Made by a program: the position numbers and the translations under genes. This document shows positions 44,930-52,965 of a DNA stretch of 64,000 nucleotides, in pieces (the first letter of the stretch is position 1; each line of letters opens with the position of its first letter). The notes beneath the pieces are model-generated. The model worked only from the letters and a program-made list of their open reading frames with translations. It had not been told where the DNA came from and did no database searches. This DNA is from Paraburkholderia franconis (GTDB lineage Bacteria > Pseudomonadota > Gammaproteobacteria > Burkholderiales > Burkholderiaceae), in contig NZ_WHNP01000005.1 of the NCBI RefSeq assembly GCF_009362735.1, positions 248,001-312,000 of the forward strand. Direction: 5' to 3'.

Positions 44930-45568
44930 ATGTCCGCATCCGCCGCTGTGTTTGCCATTCTCATCGCCTTGTTACTGGGCGCGATGATTCCCGGGCCGAG
45001 TTTCGTTCTCGTCGCGCGAAATTCAATCAGCCTGTCCCGCAGCGACGGACTTTCGACTGCACTCGGCATGGGTGTCGGCGGGATTTTCTTTGGCGGTGTC
45101 GCGCTTGCCGGCCTGTATACGTTGCTGGTAGCCGTCGAATGGCTTTATATCGCGCTGAAAGTTGCAGGCGGGCTGTATCTGATCTATATCGCGTCGAAGA
45201 TCTGGCGCGGCGCGGCTCAGCCCATCGCGATGGATAGCGCCGACGCGGCGCTCGGCCGTCGTGCGAAGAAATCATTCTGGATCGGCTTGACGACGCAGCT
45301 CAGCAATCCGAAAACGGCGATCTGGTACGGCAGTATCTTTGCGGCACTGCTGCCGCAGCATCCGCCTGTGTGGTGCTATTTCGTGCTGCCGCCGCTTGTC
45401 TTCGCAGTGGAGGCCGGCTGGTACACGGTCGTCGCGCTGTGCTTTTCGAGCCGGCATCCGCGCGAGGTCTATTTGCGTGCGAAGAAGTGGATCGACCGGA
45501 TTGCCGCAAGTGCGATCGCGGCACTCGGGTTGCGGTTGATCTTTGCGGCGAGAAAGGCGGGAATCTGA
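44930..45568 (+). CDS. LysE/RhtB-family amino-acid exporter
   Basis: 212 residues from ATG 44930 (GAGGAGAC upstream). Six hydrophobic helices; family landmarks are GAMIPGPSFVLVARNSIS near the start, ALKVAGGLYLIYIASKIWRG, and FWIGLTTQLSNPKTAIWYGSIF. LysE-type exporters expel amino acids or similar compounds across the inner membrane. A terminator follows 56 bases downstream. Confidence 0.92.
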   Translation: MSASAAVFAILIALLLGAMIPGPSFVLVARNSISLSRSDGLSTALGMGVGGIFFGGVALAGLYTLLVAVEWLYIALKVAGGLYLIYIASKIWRGAAQPIAMDSADAALGRRAKKSFWIGLTTQLSNPKTAIWYGSIFAALLPQHPPVWCYFVLPPLVFAVEAGWYTVVALCFSSRHPREVYLRAKKWIDRIAASAIAALGLRLIFAARKAGI

Positions 45569-45623
45569 CCGCACAGACATAACGACATAAGGGCGGCGCC
45601 AACCGGCCGTAGAACACTGATGA

Positions 45624-45661
45624 ACAAAGGGGGAGTACGGCTCGTACTCCCCCTTGTTTTA
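45624..45661 (+). terminator. Strong Rho-independent terminator after the LysE gene
   Basis: A near-perfect stem AACAAAGGGGGAGTACG / CGTACTCCCCCTTGTTT with a three-base loop (GCT). The T-rich right arm works for the LysE gene, and the A-rich left arm lets it serve also for the small minus-strand gene that ends at 45686. Confidence 0.9.
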
Positions 45662-45685
45662 TGTCGAATGCCGAGCGGCAAATGC

Positions 45686-45814
45686 TTAACGGCGATAGGC
45701 TTCGGCCAGCACGGCGCAATGCTGCAGATGCAGTTCGACAGCGCGGATGGCGAGTTCGCGCAGACGCGAGAGCAAGTTCGTGGACGGGGCGGCGGCGGTC
45801 GTAGCTTGTTGCAT
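45686..45814 (-). CDS. 42-residue small protein
   Basis: Reads MQQATTAAAPSTNLLSRLRE, then LAIRAVELHLQHC and AVLAEAYRR before TAA. AAGGAG lies seven bases before ATG 45814. A -35/-10 pair (TTGCGC, 17 bases, TATACT) lies upstream, and the shared terminator lies downstream. These three signals together make a real gene likely in spite of its size. It is predicted amphipathic-helical and cytosolic. No family is recognised. Confidence 0.7.
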   Translation of the reverse strand: MQQATTAAAPSTNLLSRLRELAIRAVELHLQHCAVLAEAYRR

Positions 45815-45837
45815 GGCGGACTCCTTGTGCGGGTAAC

Positions 45838-45884
45838 ACCCTAGGTAATAACCCTAGTATATTCGCACACATGACGCAGCGCAA
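45838..45884 (-). promoter_or_regulatory. Promoter with two CCCTAG repeats for the 42-residue gene
   Basis: On the minus strand TTGCGC (45884-45879) and TATACT (45861-45856) are 17 bases apart, a good sigma-70 pair. Directly at and after the -10 box lie two direct repeats on the plus strand, ACCCTAGG (45838-45845) and ACCCTAGT (45851-45858), 13 bases apart. They would cover the transcription start, so they are a candidate repressor site. Confidence 0.5.
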
Positions 45885-45920
45885 CAAATCAATAATCTTT
45901 CGCCAGCGCGCGACACAACC

Positions 45921-46172
45921 TTACAACGGGCCTTTGTCATCTGCGTATACGCGCTTATCAGGTTCCAATTGCATTCCGGTGAAACCGAATGCGTCCATGA
46001 GCAGTTGCGCACCACCGAAGCGAAGCCAATCAGATAGATCGGATACCTCAATATGTCCATGGTGGATCATCACCGAACAGCACCCGTTGCATGACAGCAG
46101 TATTTCATTTCCGTCGATCCCTTCATTTCGATCGGCAAAAAGGTCATGCCGGATTTCACAATGATCGGTCGT
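45921..46172 (-). pseudogene. 83-codon open frame without a start: likely gene remnant
   Basis: A minus-strand frame between stops at 46175-46173 and 45921 reads protein-like sequence: NEILLSCNGCCSVMIHHGH, then VSDLSDWLRFGGAQLLMDAF and GMQLEPDKRVYADDKGPL. No ATG, GTG or TTG occurs before the GTG-ATG pair in CCSVMIHHG. The third codon positions and the surrounding DNA are poorer in G and C than the neighbours. I take it as a 5'-lost, possibly imported gene; a 50-residue product starting at the internal GTG/ATG is possible. Confidence 0.35.
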
Positions 46173-46310
46173 TTAACGAATCGAATTGAAAGCCTCAAAC
46201 ACTGTTGCGTTTGAACCAACGGTGTATTGGAAAAATTAATGTGATCGTGCAAATGCTTTTGCTCTAAGATTCGCCGTGCTCCAACAACGCCTATCGCTCA
46301 AAGGAAAAGT

Positions 46311-47120
46311 ATGGACATCAAGTCAATCCGGCAATCTGCTTTTGCGATGCCCGTCCACAATCCCGCCTACCCTCGCCCGCCATTCCGTTTTCTCAATCGC
46401 GAGTACTTCATCATTTCGTATGAAACGGAAATGGATGCGCTGCGCGCCGTTGTGCCCGAACCTCTCAAGCCGGAAAACGCGCTGGTCCATTACGAGTTCA
46501 TCCGCATGCCGGATTCGTCGGGCTTCGGCGACTATACGGAAAGCGGTCAGGTGATTTCCGTGCGCGACATGGAAGGACGTCTTGGGAACTACACGCACTC
46601 GATGTACCTCGACGATGAAGGCCCGATTGCCGGCGGCCGTGAAATCTGGGGCTTTCCGAAGAAGCTCGCGCGCCCGAAGCTGAGCGTCGACGGCAACGAC
46701 ACGCTGCTCGGCACGCTCGACTACGGCACGCAACGCATCGCGACGGGCACGATGGGCTACAAGCACCGGATGCTCGACATCGAAGCCGAGCGCGCCAAGC
46801 TCGCCGATACACCGAACTATCTGCTGAAAGTAATTCCGCATGTCGATGGCAGCGCGCGCATTTGCGAGCTCGTGCGCTTCTATCTGCGCGACGTGACGGT
46901 GCTCGGCGCATGGAGCGGCCCCGCCGCGCTCGAACTGCATCCGCATGCGCTAGCGCCCATCGCGGAACTGCCCGTCAAGCGCGTGATCGGCGCGCGTCAC
47001 GTGATTGCGAATCTCACGCTCGATATCGGTGAAGTGGCGTTCGACTATCTCGCGCCCGTGCAAGCCACTACGCAGACCGCGAAGAAGTCGAATGACGACG
47101 CACTCGAACTCGCTCTCTAA
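46311..47120 (+). CDS. adc: Acetoacetate decarboxylase
   Basis: 269 residues. It turns acetoacetate into acetone and carbon dioxide through a Schiff base on lysine; the active site is visible in [17 protein letters not shown] (about 103-119). Other family segments: [24 protein letters not shown] and [27 protein letters not shown] precedes ATG. First gene of an operon with 3-hydroxybutyrate dehydrogenase and a patatin-like lipase, which points to ketone-body or polyhydroxybutyrate breakdown. Confidence 0.94.
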   Translation: MDIKSIRQSAFAMPVHNPAYPRPPFRFLNREYFIISYETEMDALRAVVPEPLKPENALVHYEFIRMPDSSGFGDYTESGQVISVRDMEGRLGNYTHSMYLDDEGPIAGGREIWGFPKKLARPKLSVDGNDTLLGTLDYGTQRIATGTMGYKHRMLDIEAERAKLADTPNYLLKVIPHVDGSARICELVRFYLRDVTVLGAWSGPAALELHPHALAPIAELPVKRVIGARHVIANLTLDIGEVAFDYLAPVQATTQTAKKSNDDALELAL

Positions 47121-47141
47121 ACCACCCATCAGGAAAAGAAC

Positions 47142-47924
47142 ATGTCATTGCAAAACAAGGTCGCGCTCGTCACGGGCGCAGCAAGCGGCATCGGCGAACA
47201 ATGCGCGCGCAAAATGGCAAGCCTTGGCGCTTCCGTCGTCATTGCCGATCTGAACCTCGAGGCCGCGCAGAAAGTCGCGGCAAGCATCGTCGCTGCGGGC
47301 GGCAAGGCACTCGCCGTTGCAATGGACGTGACGAATGAAGAAGCCGTCAATGCGGGCGTCGACAGCGCGGTGAAGCAACTCGGCGGTATTGATGTGCTCG
47401 TGTCGAATGCGGGCATTCAGATTGTGGCGCCCATCGAGGACTATGCGTTCGCCGACTGGAAGAAGATGCTCGCAATTCATCTGGACGGCGCGTTCCTGAC
47501 CACCAAAGCGGCCATCAGACACATGTACGACAGCAAGCGCGGCGGCTCGATCGTGTATATGGGCTCTGTCCACTCGCATGAAGCGTCGAAGCTGAAGTCG
47601 GCCTATGTCACGGCCAAGCACGGCCTGCTAGGCCTCGCTCGCGTCGTCGCGAAGGAAGGCGGTCCGCGTGGCGTGCGCGCGAATGTCGTTTGCCCGGGCT
47701 TCGTCCGCACGCCGCTCGTCGAGAAGCAGATTCCCGAACAGGCAAAGGAACTCGGCATCACCGAGGAAGAAGTCGTGAAGAACGTGATGCTGAAGGAAAC
47801 GGTGGACGGCGAATTCACGACGGTCGACGACGTCGCCAATACGGTTGCGTTCCTCGCAGGTTTCGAATCGGCGGCACTGACGGGACAGTCGGTGATCGTC
47901 AGTCACGGCTGGTCGATGCAGTAA
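47142..47924 (+). CDS. bdhA: 3-hydroxybutyrate dehydrogenase (SDR family)
   Basis: 260 residues. It oxidises 3-hydroxybutyrate to acetoacetate with NAD. SDR motifs: [11 protein letters not shown] (cofactor), [14 protein letters not shown], Ser in [21 protein letters not shown] (Tyr-x-x-x-Lys) and [20 protein letters not shown], typical of D-3-hydroxybutyrate dehydrogenases. It begins 21 bases after adc and makes the substrate adc uses. Confidence 0.94.
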   Translation: MSLQNKVALVTGAASGIGEQCARKMASLGASVVIADLNLEAAQKVAASIVAAGGKALAVAMDVTNEEAVNAGVDSAVKQLGGIDVLVSNAGIQIVAPIEDYAFADWKKMLAIHLDGAFLTTKAAIRHMYDSKRGGSIVYMGSVHSHEASKLKSAYVTAKHGLLGLARVVAKEGGPRGVRANVVCPGFVRTPLVEKQIPEQAKELGITEEEVVKNVMLKETVDGEFTTVDDVANTVAFLAGFESAALTGQSVIVSHGWSMQ

Positions 47925-47933
47925 GGAGCTTGC

Positions 47934-49187
47934 ATGCGCAGCGACACAAAAAAAATCAGCGCGCGGCCGGATGCCTTTGTGTTGCCGCGCTACGACGAGA
48001 TCGCGCTCGTGCTGCAAGGCGGCGGAGCACTCGGCTCGTATCAGGCGGGAGTCGTCGAAGGGCTGGCCGAGGCGAATGTCGAACCGGACTGGATTGCGGG
48101 CGTGTCGATTGGCGCGCTCAATACGGCGATCATCGCTGGCAATGCGCCGGAAAAACGCGTGGAAGCGTTACGCGGATTCTGGAATGCGATCTGCCATCCG
48201 CTCGACTGGGTCGGCAGCGTCAGTGCGTGGACCTTGCCCGGCTTGGGCCTGCAAGACCTGTCGCGCAAGTGGGCCAGCATGTGGGCCGCGGGCCGCGCAT
48301 TGACGGAAGGCCAGCCGGGATTTTTCGCGCCGCGTTTTCCGTTGCCCGTTGCCGGACTCGCGAAGCTGGACCCGAGCCGCGTGAGCTATTACGACACGGC
48401 CGCGCTCAAGGCGACATTGCAACAGTACGCCGATTTCGATCGCATCAACGACGGCAAGATTCGTGTGTCCGTGGGCGCCGTGAATGTGCGCACAGGCAAT
48501 CTCACGTACTTCGACAACGCGAAAATGCGTCTGGCGCCGGAGCACTTCATGGCGTCGGGCGCATTGCCGCCGGGCTTTCCTGCTGTCGAAATCGACGGTG
48601 AATACTACTGGGACGGCGGACTTGTTTCGAATACGCCGCTCACGGAAGTTCTTCGTGATTCGGATCACAAGGACACGCTCGTCTTTCAAGTCGATTTGTG
48701 GAGTGCGAAAGGCAATGCGCCGGGCGATTTTCTCGACATATCGGAGCGCGCAAAAGACATTCAGTACTCGAGCCGGACGCGCGCGATCACCAACATGCTC
48801 GCGGAGCGGCAGAAGCACGCACGCTTCATCAAGGAACTGCTCGAACACGTGCCTACGTCGGTGCTGAAAGCGGACCCGTTATTCCGGCTTGCAGAAGCGG
48901 CCGCGGATGGCAGCGCGATCAACGTCGTGCATCTGATCTACAAGAACAAGCCATACGAAGGCCACTACAAGGACTACGAGTTCAGCATGGATACGATGCT
49001 CGAACACTGGCAAAGCGGCCTCGACGATATTCGCGATTCGTTCTCGCATCGCGACTGGTTCGATGTGCCGAGCCGTGAGCAGGGTTTCGCCACACACGAC
49101 GTGCACCGTCCCGTCGGATTGGTGCCGCAGTCCGACAAGAGTGCCGTCGAAACGTTGCCGGGCAAGAACCGCAAGGAAGCAGCCTGA
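47934..49187 (+). CDS. Patatin-like phospholipase (DUF3734 subtype)
   Basis: 417 residues. Patatin fold with oxyanion motif GGGALGSYQ (about 23-31), nucleophile Ser in GVSIGALN and catalytic Asp in YYWDGGLVSNTP. The C-terminal ~130 residues (RAITNMLAERQKHARFIKEL) form the DUF3734 part. It starts nine bases after bdhA. In this operon it may act on lipids or polymer granules; the place beside 3-hydroxybutyrate genes is known in Burkholderiales but its role is not settled. A perfect terminator follows. Confidence 0.92.
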   Translation: MRSDTKKISARPDAFVLPRYDEIALVLQGGGALGSYQAGVVEGLAEANVEPDWIAGVSIGALNTAIIAGNAPEKRVEALRGFWNAICHPLDWVGSVSAWTLPGLGLQDLSRKWASMWAAGRALTEGQPGFFAPRFPLPVAGLAKLDPSRVSYYDTAALKATLQQYADFDRINDGKIRVSVGAVNVRTGNLTYFDNAKMRLAPEHFMASGALPPGFPAVEIDGEYYWDGGLVSNTPLTEVLRDSDHKDTLVFQVDLWSAKGNAPGDFLDISERAKDIQYSSRTRAITNMLAERQKHARFIKELLEHVPTSVLKADPLFRLAEAAADGSAINVVHLIYKNKPYEGHYKDYEFSMDTMLEHWQSGLDDIRDSFSHRDWFDVPSREQGFATHDVHRPVGLVPQSDKSAVETLPGKNRKEAA

Positions 49188-49220
49188 GTACTTTTCGTAC
49201 GAGTTCGCTCTGGATGAAAC

Positions 49221-49259
49221 ACGGCTCTGCAATACGCATGTTGCAGAGCCGTATTTTTA
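49221..49259 (+). terminator. Rho-independent terminator of the adc-bdhA-patatin operon
   Basis: A perfect 12-base stem ACGGCTCTGCAA / TTGCAGAGCCGT with an eight-base loop is followed by ATTTTTAT. It lies 33 bases after the patatin stop and also separates the operon from the oppositely read phosphoesterase gene. Confidence 0.92.
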
Positions 49260-49297
49260 TCGAGCCGCGCAAATGCCTCACGAAGGCTGCGCAAAAT

Positions 49298-50755
49298 TTA
49301 CATGCCGCCTGGAAAACCTAGCGCAGTCGCTTTCGCGCGTAAATCCGCAAAGCGGCCGCCGGGCTGATTGACAGCTGTCGACGATGCCGCGCTCGACGGA
49401 AGCTGCTGGCTTTGATCGACGCCGCCGAGTCCAGGTATGATGCCCGCCGTCGAGCACGCGACACCGAAGATTCCCTGCGTCACTGCAATGGCGGGCGCAT
49501 CGGTTCGCGCAGCATCACTGAAGTCCAACGCATAGGCCATGTTGAAGGTGGCGGGGTCGGTTGCGCGCACGCCCAACGGGTCGATACCGAAGCGCCATGC
49601 GAGCAGCTGATGGATCGAGCTGGGATCGAACGGATAGCGCGACACCATGTTCGCGCGCGTACGTGGTCCGAGCATCATGCACGGCACACGAAATCCCAGG
49701 CGGCCGTCATTGCCCGCGCCCTGCTCAGCCGTCGATACGGGTCTGACGGGCGGCACTGCGTGCTCCATGAAACCGCCCCATTCGTCGTACACGATGATCA
49801 TCAGCGTCGTGCTCCACTTCGGCCCGGTGCGCAGCGCGTCGTAGATCTGGCCGAGCAGGACCTGGCCGTTGCGCACGTCCGCATGCGGGTGATCGTCGTT
49901 GGACGTGCCCTGCACTTCTCCCGCGAAACTCGGATCGACCATGCAGAACGACGGCAGATTGCCCGACGCCGCATCCGCAAGGAAATTCGCGAAGAGCTTT
50001 GAGCGGCCGACATAGCGCGAGCCGTACAACGCGGTGATCGGCACGTCGTGGAAGTAATACGTCGACGAGATGTTCTTCGCGTCAAGCCGGTCCCAAATGG
50101 TCGGCAGCGAACTCGTGTCGGTGCTGTCGTTGAGACGGTCGGTTTCGCCGCTATGCAGATAAAGACGGTTCGGGAAAGTTGCCGACAGAATGCCGCTCAT
50201 GAAGTAATCACAAACCGTATACTGCGTAACGGCGCCGCGATAGAAGTCGAGGTCGGCCGCGCCGAAATAGCCGATGGGCAGAAGATCGCCGCGCAAGAGG
50301 CTCGTGCCCGGCGTCAGCAAAAAGCCGTTCATCGCACCATTGGCGAGCTGCGTGCGGCCGCCGGTGTACTGATGGTTCGGATCGGAAAACGAGCAGGCCT
50401 GGAAGCCGTATGCCGCGTTCGACGTCAACGCGAACGACGACTGAGTCTGTCCGAATGCGTCAGGGAACTCGCGGTTCTGCTGATGTTCCGCATTCGGCAC
50501 CCAGCCGAACAGGTGATCGAATGAGCGGTTCTCCATCGTGACGAGCACGATGTGATCGACGCCTGACGTGGCCGGATCGGGCAACGCGGGCCTCGGCAGA
50601 TTGGCGCGATCGGGCGGAATGCCGCTCGTCGCCCCCGAACTGCCTCCGCCTCCCCCGCCTCCACCACAAGCCGACAACGCGACGGTGCCCGCGAGCGCAG
50701 CCAGTATCTTGCGGCGCGTGGGATCGGGTGCATTCGAAGACTGATGATCGCTCAT
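49298..50755 (-). CDS. Tat-type phosphoesterase (acid phosphatase / phospholipase C family)
   Basis: 485 residues from ATG 50755 (GGAG upstream). Twin-arginine-like leader (PTRRKILAALAGTVALSAC) whose Cys may be lipidated, followed by a run of eight glycines. Phosphoesterase family PF04185 motifs: HIVLVTMENRSFDHLFGW (catalytic metal site), LPTIWDRLDAKNISSTYYF, NDDHPHADVRNGQ and IIVYDEWGGFMEHAVPP. Members include AcpA-type acid phosphatases and non-haemolytic phospholipases C. It is exported or outer-membrane attached; the substrate is not certain. Confidence 0.9.
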   Translation of the reverse strand: MSDHQSSNAPDPTRRKILAALAGTVALSACGGGGGGGGSSGATSGIPPDRANLPRPALPDPATSGVDHIVLVTMENRSFDHLFGWVPNAEHQQNREFPDAFGQTQSSFALTSNAAYGFQACSFSDPNHQYTGGRTQLANGAMNGFLLTPGTSLLRGDLLPIGYFGAADLDFYRGAVTQYTVCDYFMSGILSATFPNRLYLHSGETDRLNDSTDTSSLPTIWDRLDAKNISSTYYFHDVPITALYGSRYVGRSKLFANFLADAASGNLPSFCMVDPSFAGEVQGTSNDDHPHADVRNGQVLLGQIYDALRTGPKWSTTLMIIVYDEWGGFMEHAVPPVRPVSTAEQGAGNDGRLGFRVPCMMLGPRTRANMVSRYPFDPSSIHQLLAWRFGIDPLGVRATDPATFNMAYALDFSDAARTDAPAIAVTQGIFGVACSTAGIIPGLGGVDQSQQLPSSAASSTAVNQPGGRFADLRAKATALGFPGGM

Positions 50756-50974
50756 GTCGTTCTCCGTTTTTGTAAGGGCCGCCGGGGGTGCCGTTGAGAT
50801 CGCTGTCGACGGATCGAGCGGGCGGACAAGCCTCGTCAGCACTTGGCGTTCCCGGACGTCGCCGATCGGCACGCGATCCGCGTCAGTGGATTCCCTGATC
50901 TTTTGCCGATGCTGCATGGGTTTTTCGTGCGCTGCGTAACGCGGGACGGCCGTGCGCGGAGACATGCGCATCGC

Positions 50975-51050
50975 CACAGACTCAAGCCTGTATTTTCTCT
51001 TTACAGTCTAAAGACTGTATATTGCCAATACAGTCTTTGACCTGTATCCT
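50975..51050 (+). promoter_or_regulatory. hipBA promoter with three 18-bp operators at 27-bp spacing
   Basis: Operator 1 (51002-51019), TACAGTCTAAAGACTGTA, has eight-base arms that match fully around a two-base centre. Operator 2 (51029-51046, TACAGTCTTTGACCTGTA) and operator 3 (50975-50992, CACAGACTCAAGCCTGTA) are variants. Starts are exactly 27 bases apart. A -35 TTGCCA (51022-51027) and -10 TATCCT (51045-51050), 17 bases apart, frame operator 2. Binding by HipB would block RNA polymerase, so the module is autoregulated. Confidence 0.8.
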
Positions 51051-51119
51051 GATCGACAGGCAGCGACGCATGCGCACCCTTGCCTGCCCGCCTTCAACTG
51101 TCTCCTTTCGAGGCCCGCC

Positions 51120-51614
51120 GTGGATTATTCCGTCAAGACGCTCAGCCAGCTGCGGCCCGTTCTGCGCGGCTTTCGCAAGGCCGCGGGACTCACGCAGGCC
51201 ATGCTCGCCGAGCGGCTCGGCATCACGCAGCAGAGCTATGCGCAGTTCGAGGCGAATCCGGCTGCGGCCGGGGTCGAGCGGCTGTTCAAGGTTTTGCGGC
51301 TGTTGAACGCCGGCATCACGCTCAGTCAGGATGCGCCGTCGCCGGCGAACACGGCGCCCGTTGCGAAGATGGCGCCGTCGACCCGCGCAGCCGCCACTAA
51401 TGGGAACGTCTCAACGGCTCCCCCGGCAACGCCTCGCAAAGCCGGGACGAAACGCGCGGCGCCCGCGCGCAAGACCGGCAAGCGGGCGCAGCCGGGCAAG
51501 ACAGTGCCGGGCGCCCGCATGGCTGCGCACGAGGCTACGTCCGGCCGAAAAGCGCCCGCCCCCGTCAAGGCGAAGCAAGCGGCAACATCGCCGAAAAAGC
51601 GCGAGAATTGGTAA
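51120..51614 (+). CDS. hipB: HipB-like antitoxin with long basic tail
   Basis: 164 residues from GTG 51120 (GAGG upstream). The N-terminal ~70 residues are a Cro/C1-type helix-turn-helix (FRKAAGLTQAMLAERLGITQQSYAQFE) that should bind the palindromes just upstream and HipA. The last ~95 residues are a disordered Ala/Lys/Pro/Arg-rich tail like histone H1, not found in classical ~88-residue HipB. The gene stops three bases before the hipA ATG. Confidence 0.88.
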   Translation: MDYSVKTLSQLRPVLRGFRKAAGLTQAMLAERLGITQQSYAQFEANPAAAGVERLFKVLRLLNAGITLSQDAPSPANTAPVAKMAPSTRAAATNGNVSTAPPATPRKAGTKRAAPARKTGKRAQPGKTVPGARMAAHEATSGRKAPAPVKAKQAATSPKKRENW

Positions 51615-51616
51615 GC

Positions 51617-52948
51617 ATGCGGCGCGGTTCACAGACACAACGACTCGACCTGTGGATGAACGGTCTCGCCGTCGGCTACTGGGAAAAAGCCAGCGGCGGC
51701 GAGCGGCTCGTCTACCTCGACGACTGGATCGCCGACGAACAGGGCCGTCCGCTGTCACTTTCGTTGCCATTCACGCCCGGCAATCAGCCCTATCGCGGCG
51801 CCGTCGTGTCGGCGTTCTTCGACAACCTGTTGCCCGACAGCGAGCCGATCCGGCGGCGGATGGCGCAGCGCTACCGCACGGCCGGCACGGCGCCGTTCGA
51901 TCTGCTCGCGGCGCTCGGGCGCGACTGCGTCGGCGCGATCCAGATGCTGCCGCCAGGCGAGGCCCCCGCCGACCTCTACCGCATCAGCGGCGACACGCTC
52001 ACCGACGATGACATCGGCCGCCTGCTGCGCGACACGACATCAGCCGCGCCGCTAGGCCAGCGCGATCAGGCGGGCGACTTGCGGCTGTCCATCGCCGGCG
52101 CGCAGGAAAAGACAGCGTTGCTGCGCCACAAGGGCCGCTGGGTGTTGCCCTCGGGCAGCACGCCCACCACGCACATTCTCAAGCTCCCGTTGGGACTCGT
52201 CGGCAACATGCGCGCCGACATGCGCACGTCGGTCGAAAACGAATGGTTTTGCTCGAAGATCGTCGAAGCGTATGGCCTGCCCGTCGCCGCGTGCGAGATC
52301 GCGCATTTCGGCGATCAGAAGGCACTCATGGTCGAGCGCTTCGATCGCAGGCTGTCGAGCGACGGCACGTGGATCGTCCGCCTGCCGCAGGAAGACATGT
52401 GCCAGGCGACGGGCACGCCGCCCATCGTGAAGTACCAGGCGGACGGCGGCCCAGGCATCGACACCGTGATGGAGATACTGGCGGGATCGGTCGATGCCGC
52501 CACTGACACCACGCGTTTCTTCAAGACGCAGCTGGTCTTCTGGCTGCTTGCGGCCACCGACGGTCACGCGAAGAATTTCAGCATCACGCATCTACCGGGC
52601 AATCGTTATCGCGCGACGCCGCTGTACGACGTGCTGTCCGCGCATCCCATCATCGGGCGCGGCGCGAACCGCATCCCGATGCAGAAAGCGAAAATGGCGA
52701 TGGCCGTGCGCGGCACGAGCAATCACTATCTGATCGCGCAGATCGTGCGGCGGCACTGGATCGCACAAGCGCAGCAGGTCGGCCTGGCACCCGATGCCGT
52801 CGATGCGCTGATCGCGTCGGTGACGAATGACACGCAGCACGTCATCGACACCGTGGCCGCGCAACTGCCCGCCGCTTTCCCGGAAGACCTCGCCTCGGCG
52901 ATATTCGACGGCCTGCTGAAACAGAGCAGGAAGCTCGCGGCGATGTAG
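51617..52948 (+). CDS. hipA: HipA-family Ser/Thr kinase toxin
   Basis: 443 residues from ATG 51617. Couplet domain near the N-terminus (LDLWMNGLAVGYWE, FFDNLLPDSEPIRRRMA). Autophosphorylation loop in SIAGAQEKTALL. Catalytic motif DGHAKNFSI, metal DVLSAHP region. Classical HipA phosphorylates GltX and arrests translation to give tolerant cells. Complete in length and motifs, so likely active. TTG 51608 overlaps hipB and is a less likely start. It faces the protease-nuclease gene, ending 17 bases from it. Confidence 0.93.
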   Translation: MRRGSQTQRLDLWMNGLAVGYWEKASGGERLVYLDDWIADEQGRPLSLSLPFTPGNQPYRGAVVSAFFDNLLPDSEPIRRRMAQRYRTAGTAPFDLLAALGRDCVGAIQMLPPGEAPADLYRISGDTLTDDDIGRLLRDTTSAAPLGQRDQAGDLRLSIAGAQEKTALLRHKGRWVLPSGSTPTTHILKLPLGLVGNMRADMRTSVENEWFCSKIVEAYGLPVAACEIAHFGDQKALMVERFDRRLSSDGTWIVRLPQEDMCQATGTPPIVKYQADGGPGIDTVMEILAGSVDAATDTTRFFKTQLVFWLLAATDGHAKNFSITHLPGNRYRATPLYDVLSAHPIIGRGANRIPMQKAKMAMAVRGTSNHYLIAQIVRRHWIAQAQQVGLAPDAVDALIASVTNDTQHVIDTVAAQLPAAFPEDLASAIFDGLLKQSRKLAAM

Positions 52949-52965
52949 CGCCGCGATAAAAGCGC

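Noticed and set aside
49298..50977. Phosphoesterase start 74 codons further upstream
   Set aside because: The extension has no ribosome-binding site and hides the twin-arginine leader that begins at ATG 50755.
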